From Acanthamoeba sp. SK_2022b (taxonomy: Eukaryota > Discosea > Longamoebia > Acanthamoebidae), in contig JANDJZ010000065.1 of assembly GCA_027943245.1 (NCBI GenBank), positions 62,001-126,000 of the forward strand: a DNA stretch of 64,000 bases, in the 5' to 3' direction. The notes beneath the pieces were generated by a model. It had not been told where the DNA came from. It did no database searches and worked only from the letters and a program-made list of their open reading frames with translations. Each line of letters begins with the position of its first letter. Within the stretch, counting starts at the first letter, position 1. Positions 23,801 to 35,475 of the stretch are shown here, one piece after another. The translations under genes were made by a program, and so were the position numbers.

Positions 23801-24494
23801 AGAGGAGGATAGCGACAACATGCCCACCACGAAGAGCGAAAAGGGGCTGTGGGGGCAGTGGAAGCAGGCATTAACCATCAAGACCACGCCGGCCGACAAC
23901 CCATCGCCTATTAACGACGAGCCGAGAGAGCCTATAGCAGCCACGTCATCGGGATGGCTCAACCGGGTTAAGGGGGCGCTCGTCAAGAACGAAGGTGCCA
24001 GCCCCGCATCGCATGCTGCGCCTGCCGAGGACGGGGCCCAGAAAGGCTGGTTCGGGCGCGCAACGGGGCCGGCAGCTGAGGAGACCGCCGAGCCCAAGAA
24101 CCCCGGGCAGGTGGAGGGGAGCGCCAGCAACGGCAACAGCAACGGCGTGGGATCGGGGTGGCTGAACCGAATGAAGGAGTCAGTGGCGTCGGTGACGAAG
24201 AAGAGCGACGACCCGAGCGGGGAGAAGGGATGGCTGGAAAGGATGAAGCAGGCCGTCAAGACCAAGGAATCGATCCACACGCCAACGGACCAGGCGAGGA
24301 GCGCAGCTGGCGGTGACTGGAGCTCGGTTGGTGAACAGAAGACGTTCACCATCAAATTCAGCATCGTGGAGGACGAGCTGGTGGAGGACAGCAAGGGCAA
24401 AGAGGTGGAGAAGCAGGACGACGAGGAGGAGACCAGGAAGCAACAGAACGACAGCACGGTGGACCTGGTAGGCCTCGGCAAGGGAAAACCCTAG
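20864..24494 (+). CDS. START-domain lipid-transfer-type protein, probable PH domain
   Basis: The ATG at 20864 opens MVFVEPSKSINVQGLWLDEK then RFFILQRH, which looks like the first strands of a PH domain; the exon at 21171-21258 gives GYRIIASTSPYYQVASAFDH, its last strands. A START domain follows (about 22195-23450): EEAGVTFYKKELEG, APAKNIFDMINKTDKWPKWD, MVVFKSWGTHQRDSYLVYL, GASSIVTFVSDIDWKGW. START domains bind a lipid in a deep pocket; PH plus START is also found in plant EDR2 and animal CERT, so membrane lipid transfer or sensing is likely. After START comes a charged helical region (FVEERKKRM...), then a tail with four or five copies of a GW-L-x-R-[MV]-K motif (23846-24260). One intron carries a run of 24 T (23361-23384). 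Internal exons around 20950-21170 could not be resolved. Confidence 0.75.
23361..23384 (+). repeat. poly(T) tract in intron
   Basis: Twenty-four uninterrupted T on the coding strand, ahead of the acceptor CGGGCCCAG at about 23411. It may act as an extreme polypyrimidine tract. Confidence 0.9.
23846..24262 (+). repeat. degenerate GW-x-x-R-M-K peptide repeat
   Basis: Within the START protein tail the units GLWGQWKQALT, SGWLNRVKGALVK, KGWFGRATG, SGWLNRMKESVA and KGWLERMKQAVK recur at 25-40 residue spacing. Each would form a short amphipathic helix led by a tryptophan. Confidence 0.7.
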
Positions 24495-24873
24495 CGGCTT
24501 CCCCAACCCACTTCCTGCTGCATAGCAGCCCGTGCACATACGACAACGTTGGGGTTCTACTTGAGCGCCATAAAATGTAAAGACAAATGGGCAAGGAAGA
24601 GGGGATCAGGGTTGACGTTGAACGGTGAGTTCCTAGATGAAACGAAGGCGTGGCGCCCTATCTGAGAGGAAACAAGTTCTTGGCGACAAGGCAAACTCGC
24701 GGTAACACAGGTGAGTGAGGCTCAGGCATCAAGGCTGCTCCAAGGGCTTGTTATGCTCGGGTGGCGCTGACCTCCTAGGGGAAAGCCCTGCCAAGGGCAA
24801 GAGACGTGGCGACTCCCGTGGAGGGGGCGCTGCAGTTGATGCCTTTTTTTTTGTTGCCCCAACCACATATGGG
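24495..24873. other. convergent intergenic gap, START and DOCK genes
   Basis: Both flanking genes end here. No gene seen; open frames in this stretch are antisense or chance. Confidence 0.45.
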
Positions 24874-27800
24874 TCAGCGCAATGCACAACATGAGGGAGT
24901 GCAGAGCCAGCGCACCGTGAGGTCTTGGCTGGCAAAGCTGCGCGCTCGACCACCTTCCTCGCGAGGTTGTTTCCCACTGGTGTTGAGTTTCGGAGGGACC
25001 CACCCTGTCGTGGCCAGAGGGGCAATGACAGGGACCTTCCTTGCGGTATCGACAACACTTGACACCCCGAGACGAGCCGTGTCCTCCAGAACCACTTTCT
25101 CCAAGCTCGCGCGGAGCGCCTCCTGTTTCTGATTGTGGAGCCTCCTCTTGAGATTACCCAACCCAACTGATGGAGAAGAAAGGGGAAAGAATGTCAGCTG
25201 CAACTGGGTGTCAAGCTCTGGCCACAGTTCTTCGCCCGTACTCTCGAGCTGGCTCTGCAGGTCGGCCATCTCTGAGGGAACCACCCTCTGATGCACGGCG
25301 AGGCCGCGATCCAGAACGGCCACTTGCTCTTCGAGCACCCGCCGTAGGAGTTTGATCTTGTCAATGAGCTCGGGCTGCTCGTCCACATAGCGCGGGTTTA
25401 GGAAGGCCTCCTCGTATCGCGCCACGCCTCCATTTACCGCAGCGTCGATCACGCCTGCGACGAGGACGGGAGAGTCAGCATGGAGGGCAATGAGGTGGGT
25501 GTGTGGGCAGGCTACCCTTAAGGACCATGGTGAAGGGAGACACGTTGGCGGTGCCGCCGGGTACTGAGAAGATCTCCATCATCTTCTCGATCTCCTTGTT
25601 CTTTTCAACGATGTTGATGATCGCGTTGTCGATGGGCGGCAGTTCAAACGTGTTGTGCGAGACGATCTGCGATCTCCGCACCACGCTAGGGAAGGGTTCC
25701 TCTGTAATAAAGTAGTTGTTTACGACCCACAAGTTCTGTGCGGGCGGGCGGGCGTTCCATTAGGCGGTGATCGGTTTTCAATATTACCACCTTCGCCCGA
25801 AGACACAGGCAAGCCGGGCGTACCGCAAACTCGTTTTCCTGCCTAGCCTTGCGACGATCCTCTGGCCGTGCGTAGACGAATGCATTGACGCTTTCGTAGG
25901 TTTTGTAGTGGCGGAGACTGCCTTGGACTATCTGAAGGCGCGTACGCTCTCCCCGGGCCTCATCCGCTGACGACGTTTTGACAGTATAGATTTGGAGGTC
26001 TGCAGCGTGAACATAGCCCATCGATCCTGTGAGTCAGTGTTTTCGGCATCATCACAAGCGCGCGGATATTCGCACATTGGCCCGAGGAGTTCTTGATATC
26101 GGAACCGGGGGATTCGGTGGTATTCATGATCACCGCACGCGGCCAGCGCTTCATGATCAACGCCTCGAAGGCATCCCTTCGCTGGAACTCGACCCCGCGA
26201 TGCACAAACTGCTTGTTCTGTTGTTGCACGTTAGCGAACAGCTGTCGGGAGAGGAATAGAAAGAAGTTGTCATACTCGCATGTCCGGCGGAAAGCCCATG
26301 CCGTAATAGCCTACGTGGAAGTACTCCGCAAAGAAGCGTTCGCCGGTGGCAATCAAACGATACAGCTCCGCCTCTGATTGCTGAGTGTTTGTTGATGAGT
26401 TCTCATTGTGCAACTCCGCAGAGAAGAGAAAGAAGATAAGCACCAGTAGGTCGCTCAAGAGCAGGAACTCGCAGTTTACGTTCTGATACTGATGCCTCAG
26501 CTCCTCTAGAAGCTCGATTGCCTTTTCCCAATATTTGGCACGCGTGAATAGGGAGATGGCTTCTCGGTAAAGAGTTTCCTTGACGAGAACAACGGCCGTC
26601 GTTAGCACAGTACTCAGACTAGGGATTTAAAAACTGATATCGGAGCTTTACCCTTCTCTCGTAGGCAGTCTCCTGGGGCAGATTGCGTGAGGGGATGGGC
26701 GGGACGATGGTGTCGGACCAGTCCAACAGCATAGCCTGGAGCAGCAAGGTGAAGCCGGCTTCTATGAAGTTGCCGGCGCTCAGGTGTCTCTCGTACAACT
26801 GGTACGCATATCTGCGCTCAGGCGTTATACAGATCTCGCGTGTAAGTTCTCGCCATTCCCTGCAAATTGACCGAGATTGGAAAAGAGACTTCACGCACTC
26901 GATGTATTGCTCAACCCTTCCGGTACTCTTCAGGTATTCCATGAGCTTCAAGGTGGCCAGCGTCCTCTCGTCATCGTACTCGGGCCCCAAAGGAAGCGTA
27001 CGCAATGATGTGAAGAGCGTGATCAACTGGTGGTATCGGTGGGTTCAGGTTAGTTAAGAAGTGACCTAAAAACGATTCTCAAAAAAGTAAAAGCTCCAAC
27101 GATTGTAGTTCTAAGATAGCAAACGAACCGTCTTCATGTCGGTCATGAACTTGTCGCCCACCTCCAACATCTCGGGCGCCGAATCGAAGCGCTGACGGAG
27201 AGAGGAGAGGAGGATTTGAATCACGTTCTGCTGGTACTTCTCGTCGTACTCATTCACAATCTTGTCGAGCCAGCCGATGGTTTGCCGCTCCACTCGCATG
27301 AACGACTTGTTGACCCTCAACTCCCGTTGGAGCATACTAAAGTAGATATCCACTCCTGCATCGTTGAGCTCCTTATTTGGAATCTGTACAGATAACTCAT
27401 AGCCGTGAGCTCATCGTCGGCGTGCAAGAGAAAAAGCGAGCGCGCAGGGTCGTACTATCAAAAGCTCGAGCAAGGGAGCGACGAGCGCCGGAATGACCAA
27501 GGTCTGGAGAGGGCCCAGTGTCTCCCACATTTTGCCCAGGTAACGGCAGACGGCCGGCCGCATGTCGCCATGCCTACAACAAAGAAGAGCCAATAGCGCG
27601 TCAGCCATGCCTTGAGGGTTAGGGAATTGTACCCTTCCCGCAGGATCTGCGCCTTAGCGGCGGAGAACTTCTCGACTTCGAGTACGCGAGAAGTGATGAA
27701 GGCGGTCATAAGCTTAAACAGGCTCACCCAGGGCACAAACGCCGGCGGCACCTCGGTGTTGGCTCTGCTTCGAGCCACTGAGATCGCGTCCGGAGGGTTA

Positions 27801-30800
27801 GAGATCAAGGAAGGAGGAAAAGTCATGAGGGCCCACAGGAGCGGGTACCTCCCGTTGAAATAGCAGCAGGGACAGTCTTGACAGTGAAGGCTCTCGTGCG
27901 ACGTCTGCACACCTTGGCGCTTGTCTGTCCGGTCTGGTCGGCCGAGTCAGACTGCCCCGACTTGATCGCCACCTCGGTCAGAAAGACAGGCGGACAGAGG
28001 CGAGAGGAGAGAGGTCGCACTACCTGCCGAGGCACGCTAAGGTGGTCGCAGATCATGGCTATGGCCTTGGATGTGGTGGCATAATGGAACAAGCTGATGC
28101 CGAACCACGTGAAAGGTATTATGTCCGTACGGACGACCAGCTGGTACAGCGTGTTAATCAGCCTCACCAGAAGCGCCTGTAATTCGCGAACACAGCTCAG
28201 TTGCCTATTGCTGCTCTATAAATGTTCCACGAGCCTACACGAACCTCTCTTGTTTCCAGGGCCATGCTGCTTAGAAATTGGTCAAAGCTTGGCCGATCTA
28301 CAATGTGGAAGATGCCCAGCAGGCACATCGCCGCGTCTAGCTTTACGTCCGATCTCTCGGCCGTCTCCACCACCCGTAGCACGTCGTCTATGAGTACCAG
28401 GAGTTGCTTGAGCACGCTGGCGTCCTGTATGGGGAGGGAAAGCAGCATACAGCCGCCGTGGGAGAGAGGTCAGCACTACCTCCTCGGTGTCAATAAGTCC
28501 CAACAAAGAGTAGTGTGATTGAGGACCTCAAGCTTGTCCATGACGTCGATGGTCAAGCAGAGGAAGTTGAGGATCTCTGATTGTTCGTCAGGGTTGGTGC
28601 TTTTGGCCATGAACCGGCGCAGTTGCTCCATCACCGCGGGCACGAGCATGTGTCGGGCCTCTGTGGAATCACATGGATCGATGCGATCGTGAGAATAGGG
28701 AATCAGGGAATGGGACATACGCTACGCACGCTCTTCGAGGAAGAGGTGGGAGCTGACGATCTCTTTCATCACGGCCAGCTTGGCCTGGTTGAGCTGCTTT
28801 TTGTCGCAGTAAGATAGCGTCTCTATAAGCTTGAGCACAACCTTGGCCAGTTCCATCTCCGAAAACAGCAACAACAGGCCCTGGAACCACACCACGACGT
28901 TCTGCATCGAGCTCTCCGGTGTGAGAATGGTCCATATGCTGGTGAGCGATTGATATACGTAGATAGCCGCACCTTGAGCGCTAGAGTCTGGGCGCCGATG
29001 AGACTGGGCGAGTTCCGTTGCAGCAGCGCGGTGAAGCTGTCGAAGAAATCATACATGTCCAACTTGAAGTCCTTGGTCACCGCACCACTGAAGTGCTTTC
29101 TGTGGAGGATGCGCGATACGAAGATGAATTTCATCGTGTACTCCAGAGCCTGCATGGTACCAACGAGGTCAACATTAATGCTGCCTTAAGGTTGCAATAT
29201 GCAGTTGCAGCAAGGTCGAAGCCACAAGAAAACCTTGAGTGTGGGGGTAAGATTGGATCCGGGCTGATCGGCGTCCATAAAGCAGCGCTTCACGCAGGGA
29301 ACAAGATACAGATGGCAGTGAGCAAAACTCTCCAGTTGTTCCTTCTCCTCTGGAGTGGCTTCGGCCGGATTCTGTTGTTATTGTGGCCAGAACGTGATGA
29401 GTGACTGACCTACACGCTGCGGGTAGGTAGGCGGGGCTTACACTGCGCTCATAGCTCTGGATCATCTTGTCGACGGTGGGCCGAAAGTTGATAAACAGCA
29501 ACATCCTGTCCTCGGCAAACTTGCCCAGCACCAGAATGAGGGCGTCGTACACCAGGTGGTGGAGCTTATCGTCGTTTGGATTACTGTGCAGCATGTCGAA
29601 CATGGCCTCGAAGATTGGGCGGAGAAACTTGCACCAGGCGCACAGACCACAACGTTATGACTTGAACTTTCAGTGTGCTGGAGAATCAAAGGTGATACCT
29701 TCATCATCTCATGTTGGTCAACAAAGGTGATGTGCTTGAGAAGCTCCGGCAGCTCGTTGCGGTTGTGCGATTTCCAATTCAACAAGCCCAGCAGCCCGGC
29801 TGCGAGCGACAATCATGTCAATGGCCCCCTTCACACCACCGACGGGGGGAGGGGCGTACGATGCTGGGTTAAGTGCGTAGAGCACAAGGATGTACGAATC
29901 TTGAGATGTTCTCCCTTGCGCTGGATCACCTTCTGCGGATCTGTGAAAGTTGTGGGTTAGTCAGCTGTGCATTAATTTGGAGAAGACCGAACCTCGCAGA
30001 TAGTAGGCGGGGTCCCCGTCGGCCTTCTGGGGCTTGTAGGTGCTAAGGATATGCTCGCCGTCACGCTGGATGGCACCAGTGAAATCAGTGAGCCGCAGGA
30101 AGCTATACGCCACATTACTATTAGTGGCCTTCGGCGCGTTTGACTTGGTCGTGCAGTGTCGGATGGCTGGAGATTTTCAGTGTACGCGTGCGGCAGAGGA
30201 CAGGACGAAACAATGCACCCGAGGAGGAATGTCAGCCAACCAGCCGGCTGGGCCACTGGGTGTCGTACCGAAGAACAGATGGTAATCGCGGAACTTGTGG
30301 GGAGGGATGTCGAGCTTGACATTTTCATTCCACCTAGGTGTGTTGCTGTGATAATAGACGACACTCTTCCATTCCCGGACGGGACTCTCTCCTGCTCCCG
30401 GTATCAATACGTTCTACGGTTTGTGCGTATGTGTGCGTGTGCGTGCGTGCATGCGAGGAAGATCACGATTTAGTACAACCGCTGTATCGCTGTTCAAGTG
30501 TGGGTAAACCTCTGCTTCGTTGCCCTTGCTGTCGCGTACAGTGACGCAGATCTCAACATTCTTGGACGTGCGCTTCCGGTCCTGGGTAAACTCGCCAGAA
30601 TCGATGGTGACGTAGAAGTCATTCCTTTGTTGTCCGGCCTGTACACTCAGCCGCTGTGATATGGCTGCACACCCACCAGGTGACACAGTGAGATCGCAGT
30701 AGCGCGGACCAACACCGGCCATCGGAGCGAGTGACCGGAGGGCGTGTGCGTACTGATTTCCTGAAGGTGCGGTGCCCGTTTAAGCAATGCGGGGTATTCG

Positions 30801-32566
30801 CCGAGGAGGAGCTTTAGGCCAATACTGATACCAAGCGACCTCGGAACCACAGCCACATTCGAGTTTTTCATGATCACTGTATCACACGCACATATGACTT
30901 TGTTGACAATGCCCCACACTCCCCAAACTGTTTCCAAAACGATGCGTACACTCGTGAAGATCTGGGAAACCGCTTTCCTGAGGGGTATTGAAGACCACCA
31001 TCCTCTGCTCCACCAGCCTACCCACAGGGTCTCGCGAGCCATATACAGCATCGAGGTTCTTCAAGCTAGATGATTGGAGGATCCCGTATGTGGTTAGACC
31101 CGGGCAAGCTAAAGAGAGGACGGGAAGTGTAACTTGAGCTTGAGCATGCTCTGAGAGGCCTCGTCGAGGATCCGAGCCGTAGTAAGCTTCAGCACCGAAC
31201 AAGCGTACGGCCTTCTAACCTTGTTTCCTTTGTTGGTCTTGTCGGCATGCATTTGTCCCAACCGAACCAGATAACACACAAGGTGCAGTTTGCCGTCGGC
31301 CAGATCCTTGTCGTCAATATCCTGACCGAGGGGGAAGAAGAACGTCATCAAATAAAGCGCTCGCGATCTGGTAGGTGCTGCTCACATCGGGGTGGAAGTC
31401 ACCCACCGTGAAGATTGTCTTTAGGTTGTTGATCCTGCCGAGCTCTGCTGGCATTCCGTGTGCCGTCAATATCAACAGGTACTCCTCCGTAATGAAGGCT
31501 TTGGTGTGCGCATTGTATATGGAAAATCGAAGCTCGGTGGGCTCGGTGACCTACGCGCATAATATCAGACCTCAGCGTATATCATCATGGACAGTCGGAT
31601 ATGAATGGGCGTCGGTACCTTGCACTGAAACACCACCATCTGGAGCATTATGTGATGCAGCGGTAGCGTGAGTCCAATATCTTGCTCAATCAGGGTGCCA
31701 CCTTCCGAGAGCAGATTCTCCTTTCTATGTAAACGTGGCACTACATTGCCCAGCATGTTGCGCTGGTCTTGTTCTTGATGCTGTGGTGGAGAGATGCAAG
31801 CGGTGGGTGATCATAGGCTACCAGCACTTGAGTGGGCGACCCGATACCATGCGGTAGAGCTCGATTATGCTGCAGTTCCTCTCAGTGGCGATCTCGCCAG
31901 TGCGAGTGCGCACCAGCAAGTCTAGTCCCAGCAAGCGACGTCCTTCTTCGATGCTAGCCATCACCTTAGCCTTCATCTTGGCCAAAGCGTCCTGCAAGAC
32001 TCTTGCAATTAGAGGTCACGCCATTAGACATGATAGACGCTAAGCTACCGGTGGAGTATGCGGTGAGGTGAGCGCTTTGTTCCAGGAGAAGAGGGTCTTC
32101 AGCCGCTCGGAGAGGATGTTGAACTCTTTAACCTGCCGGCGCTGGAGGAAGGGGTCAGGAGGGTGTGCGCCACTTCATGGTTGACTTACCAGGTAAAGTT
32201 GCTTCTGCAGCTCGCGCCATTCTCGGAATACTGTGTGAAGCTCTCGTATGACAGGGTCTTTGCCCTCCTCAGAAGACTTGAGGCGAAAGAAGGTGGCGGG
32301 AAAGAGGCCCATCTCCTTCGTTTCGATCAGGATGCCCTTGTACCACCCCTCCATGGTCTCAACTACCTGTATGGCGTCTCCCATTGAGAAACGCAGCAGG
32401 TACCGTGTCGTAGTTTCCGAAGCAACGTAATCGCTTATGGCTGGGTGGAAAAGTGAAAGGGGCTTGTGTAAGGAAGGACCTCACAGGAGAGAGGCCACTA
32501 GAGCGAAGTTGGAGCGAGTGCCGCACCTATGGCCTCAGCGCTGAAGCTTTTCCATCCCTTTTCCAT
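24874..32566 (-). CDS. DOCK family guanine-nucleotide exchange factor (Dock180 type)
   Basis: Activates Rac/Rho-family GTPases at the plasma membrane to drive actin remodelling, motility and phagocytosis. The ATG at 32566 (MEKGWKSFSAEA) splices to an SH3 domain: RFSMGDAIQVVETMEGWYKG ... GLFPATFFRLK (about 32430-32270), then the helical linker TVFREWRELQKQLYLV typical of DOCK1-5. The DHR1/C2 domain, which binds phosphoinositides, is at about 30720-30170, with DFYVTIDSGEFTQDRKRT and a strand block NVKLDIPPHKFRDYHLFFGT. A long armadillo-like middle follows (ILHRKHFSG, VLGKFAEDRML). The catalytic DHR2 is at about 27350-24900: YFHVGYYGMGFPPDM, HRGVEFQRRDAFEALIMKRW, PGSDIKNSSGQ, RPEDRRKARQENEFA, FELPPIDNAIINIVEKNKEI, then AAVNGGVARYEEAFL. 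The SH3 domain together with DHR1 and DHR2 indicates the ELMO-binding subfamily. About 30 introns; stop at 24874. Confidence 0.92.
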
Positions 32567-32901
32567 GACTAAGATCAATCCCCTGTGTTAAAGAGGGACC
32601 TTCTTGGCTCCGGAAAGGGGGGGAGCCAGAGAGCGCGGGTTGTTACGGGAAAGGGCGTACCGGCGGAAGCGGTGTCCCGTGGTTATTTTTGTCGACACAA
32701 CGGCCGCTGTGTGCTGATTAAAGCCAAAACGAGATCGTGGTGGATGTCGGCCACGCCTTGTGCGACTATTAATAGAGAAGAGGCGGGTACGCAGCTCGTA
32801 CTTCTCGTGGTGTAAATAAGTGGCCTTCCCCCTCTTGTGGAATTTCACCAATTCTTACCACATCCATCCTCATTTTCCGTCTTCAGATCTCTGCAGTACA
32901 T
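32567..32901. promoter_or_regulatory. divergent promoter region, DOCK / membrane protein
   Basis: About 335 bases between two divergently read genes, with no supported open frame. It must hold both promoters; no clear TATA box was found. Confidence 0.4.
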
Positions 32902-35109
32902 ATGCGATCTGATTCTGTGATGGAGAAAATCGAAGACGAGCCAGGAGAGTGCTCGTGCCGCTGCTGCGCGTGCTGCGGCTTCAAGGTAAAGGGCTGGCTG
33001 CTCCTTTTCTTCGCCCTGCTGGCCGTGTTGTTTGCCGTGGGCGCCCTCGCGTCCCCCTGGTATTTTGTCTTTGACGAAACGCCCGACGCCACAGTATCCA
33101 CATATTACCGTATGTTTCTTATTCACACACCCTCCGTCTTCCATGGACTCTTCCCCTTTTCCTTCCGCACACAGCTCCGTTGTACGGCGCCCCCAATGGT
33201 CATCTCATCTATGCATGTCGCGTGTTGCCAATGTGGACCGGACACAGAATGGTCGGGATTGTTGAAGGTGGTCAAGGGGCACGACGGCGTTCACGACACC
33301 ACCACGACGCTTTCGTGGAACGATTTGAACATGCCACAGACGTACACGCTGTTCATGACCACGCTAGTCCTCGCCGTCACGTCGCTCACGCTTGCCCTGA
33401 TCCTCACTGGCTGCGTAGTATGCCTAGTCCTTCTTCCAGCCTACCACGTCTCGTCACGCTTCGTCCTGGCCAAGTCGGGCATCAACAAACGCATATGGAA
33501 ATGGGCGTTCATGCTCGCTGTGATGCTCTGCTTCGTCGCGTTACTTCTCTCGTTCACTCTCTTCTTGCAGCTGCCCGGCTGCCTCTCCAAGGATTCGCCC
33601 AACCACTGCTCCAGTAACGAATGCGCGAGCTTCATCGGCGGACAGAGACAGAAGGGTTACCTGCACATCTATACCCCCTTCGTTGGCTGGGGCAGCGCCA
33701 TCGTCTCCTGCGCCTTCGTCATCATCGTCGGGTCTGTGTTCCTGGCCCTCTTCGGCCGCAAGCGAAGCAAGAGGGCAGCTAACCATGCGCTGGCCACTAT
33801 CAACGCGACCGAGCACAGCCGACGAGAGGCCACTCCCATCCTCGCCTCAGATGAGGACGACCACGGCGAGGACGCCGAGGAGCGACGCCCGCTGCTGGCC
33901 GGCGAGAAGGCCGATAGGGCCGGGAGAGTGGGCGCCCCAGGCACCCCGCCGAGCAACGGCGGCCTGCACCACCGCCCCACCGTCACCAGGACATCGCCCA
34001 AGGCCAAAGTCGAAGACGCCACCATTGAGCACTGCGACTCACCACTCGCCTACCACAAGCCGTGTCCGTCTTCGCCTTCCCTTCCGCGGATGCGGCCGCT
34101 CACTACCCTCAGTTCGCCCCGATCGCCCCGATCGCCCCGTGCCATTTCGTCACCGCTCGCCAATCTGGACGTCCGCTTCTCCCCTGTCGCGGTCCTGCCC
34201 GTCACATCGGCGCCCGCGACCGGAGAGGACGCACCCCCGGAGAAGAGCAAGACGCACACCCCGCGGGAGGCCGCACACGAGCACCGCGGGGATGGCCGCG
34301 CATCCGATATTTCACCCACCACCCCTGATCGCGCTGAGCCCAAGGCAGAGACAGCAGAGGTCAAGGAGGAGGAGATCCCGAAGTGCGCAGGCGAACTGCA
34401 TGCAGAGAGCGCAACAGGTAGCGAGGAACGAAACGAAGCTTCAGCAGACAAAGGGACGACAGAAGCCGTCGGCGTGGGCGTGGTCGAGGAGAAGGAACTA
34501 CCCCAGTCAGATGAGGCCGCTGCAATGGACGAAGGAGAGGCGACAGGCGGTGACACGACCGCGAAGGAGGAGACAACGGAGGAGCAGAAGGAGAAGGTGG
34601 AAGAGGAACCCCCCGCACCAGCGAAGCCGGCAGCAAGACGGGCGTTTGCCACCATGCAGCGAATGAGCTACAAGGACTATGCAAAGAAGAAAGCCCCGCC
34701 GCCCACGCCTGAGTCCGTGCTCGGCCCCTCGCGTGTCCGCGGCGTGCCAACCAATCGCATGGCCCTGCGCAGCCGAGGCGCACCGCTCTCCTCGATCAGG
34801 GAGCAGGCCCTTGCCAGCTCACCTTCGCGCAGCGCCACCATGCCCGCTGCCGCCACACGGCGATTGTTGGCAGCGGCCGCCCGACCACCGGTCCGTGCAG
34901 AGTTGACGGACGAGGACACGGCACGACCCCCAAGACCAGAGCGTGAAGATGAGCAAGACAAGGACGGGAAGGAGGAAGAGGAGGAGAAAGAGACGAAGCG
35001 GGAGGAGGAGCAAACGATGAAGGACGGCGGCGATGAGGCGGAAGGCGCATCGGCAGAATCGACAGGCTCTGCAACGCAGGAGAGCGATGCTGGGGACTCG
35101 TCCAGCTGA
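32902..35109 (+). CDS. four-pass membrane protein with long disordered tail
   Basis: The start MRSDSVMEKIEDEP is followed by a Cys-rich cytosolic patch (CSCRCCACCGF), TM1 (WLLLFFALLAVLFAVGAL), an outer loop, then TM2 (LFMTTLVLAVTSLTLALIL), TM3 (WAFMLAVMLCFVALLLSFTL), a second loop with C...C pairs, and TM4 (AIVSCAFVIIVGSVFLALF). This is the claudin/SUR7-like four-helix plan, but I cannot name the family. The Cys patch before TM1 suits palmitoylation. An intron interrupts the first loop: a donor at 33094 with acceptor 33174 (81 bases) keeps frame, while the better-looking GTATGT donor at 33110 would not. After TM4 about 420 residues are Ser/Pro- then Glu/Lys-rich and disordered, with a short conserved-looking block FATMQRMSYKDYAKKK (about 34645). 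Confidence 0.65.
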   Translation: MRSDSVMEKIEDEPGECSCRCCACCGFKVKGWLLLFFALLAVLFAVGALASPWYFVFDETPDATVSTYYRMFLIHTPSVFHGLFPFSFRTQLRCTAPPMVISSMHVACCQCGPDTEWSGLLKVVKGHDGVHDTTTTLSWNDLNMPQTYTLFMTTLVLAVTSLTLALILTGCVVCLVLLPAYHVSSRFVLAKSGINKRIWKWAFMLAVMLCFVALLLSFTLFLQLPGCLSKDSPNHCSSNECASFIGGQRQKGYLHIYTPFVGWGSAIVSCAFVIIVGSVFLALFGRKRSKRAANHALATINATEHSRREATPILASDEDDHGEDAEERRPLLAGEKADRAGRVGAPGTPPSNGGLHHRPTVTRTSPKAKVEDATIEHCDSPLAYHKPCPSSPSLPRMRPLTTLSSPRSPRSPRAISSPLANLDVRFSPVAVLPVTSAPATGEDAPPEKSKTHTPREAAHEHRGDGRASDISPTTPDRAEPKAETAEVKEEEIPKCAGELHAESATGSEERNEASADKGTTEAVGVGVVEEKELPQSDEAAAMDEGEATGGDTTAKEETTEEQKEKVEEEPPAPAKPAARRAFATMQRMSYKDYAKKKAPPPTPESVLGPSRVRGVPTNRMALRSRGAPLSSIREQALASSPSRSATMPAAATRRLLAAAARPPVRAELTDEDTARPPRPEREDEQDKDGKEEEEEKETKREEEQTMKDGGDEAEGASAESTGSATQESDAGDSSS

Positions 35110-35475
35110 TCGGTTTCGTTAGAACGTGTATATAAGTCAGTACCAGCCACCTCCTTATCGCCTGTAGCCATACCCTATAAAATAGAAACAAACCGTCTTC
35201 TGCTGATCGGACCGGCCTACCTAGTGTTTCCTTTTTTGGTACATAGCAAGAAAAGCAAAAAGAAAGGAGAGAAAACAGGCCGAAAGGTGAGGGGCATTCG
35301 CCTCGGCTTTCTCTCGCAGACCAACCCCATCGCCAAAGCGCCACAACCCTGCTGCTGTTCACCCAATGTGTTTGCCACGCCAACCTTTTCTCCCCATCAA
35401 GGAGAACCAAATACTGCCATCCACATAAAGAACAGACGATTTGATTTCATCACTGGCCAACATCAGAGAAAGCTA
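35110..35475. other. intergenic region with TATA-like boxes
   Basis: No gene recognised in these 366 bases. TATATAAG at about 35129 and TATAAAATA at about 35176 look like TATA-type elements for the ARF-like gene, though both lie about 300 bases or more ahead of its ATG, so an intron-bearing leader is possible. Confidence 0.35.
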
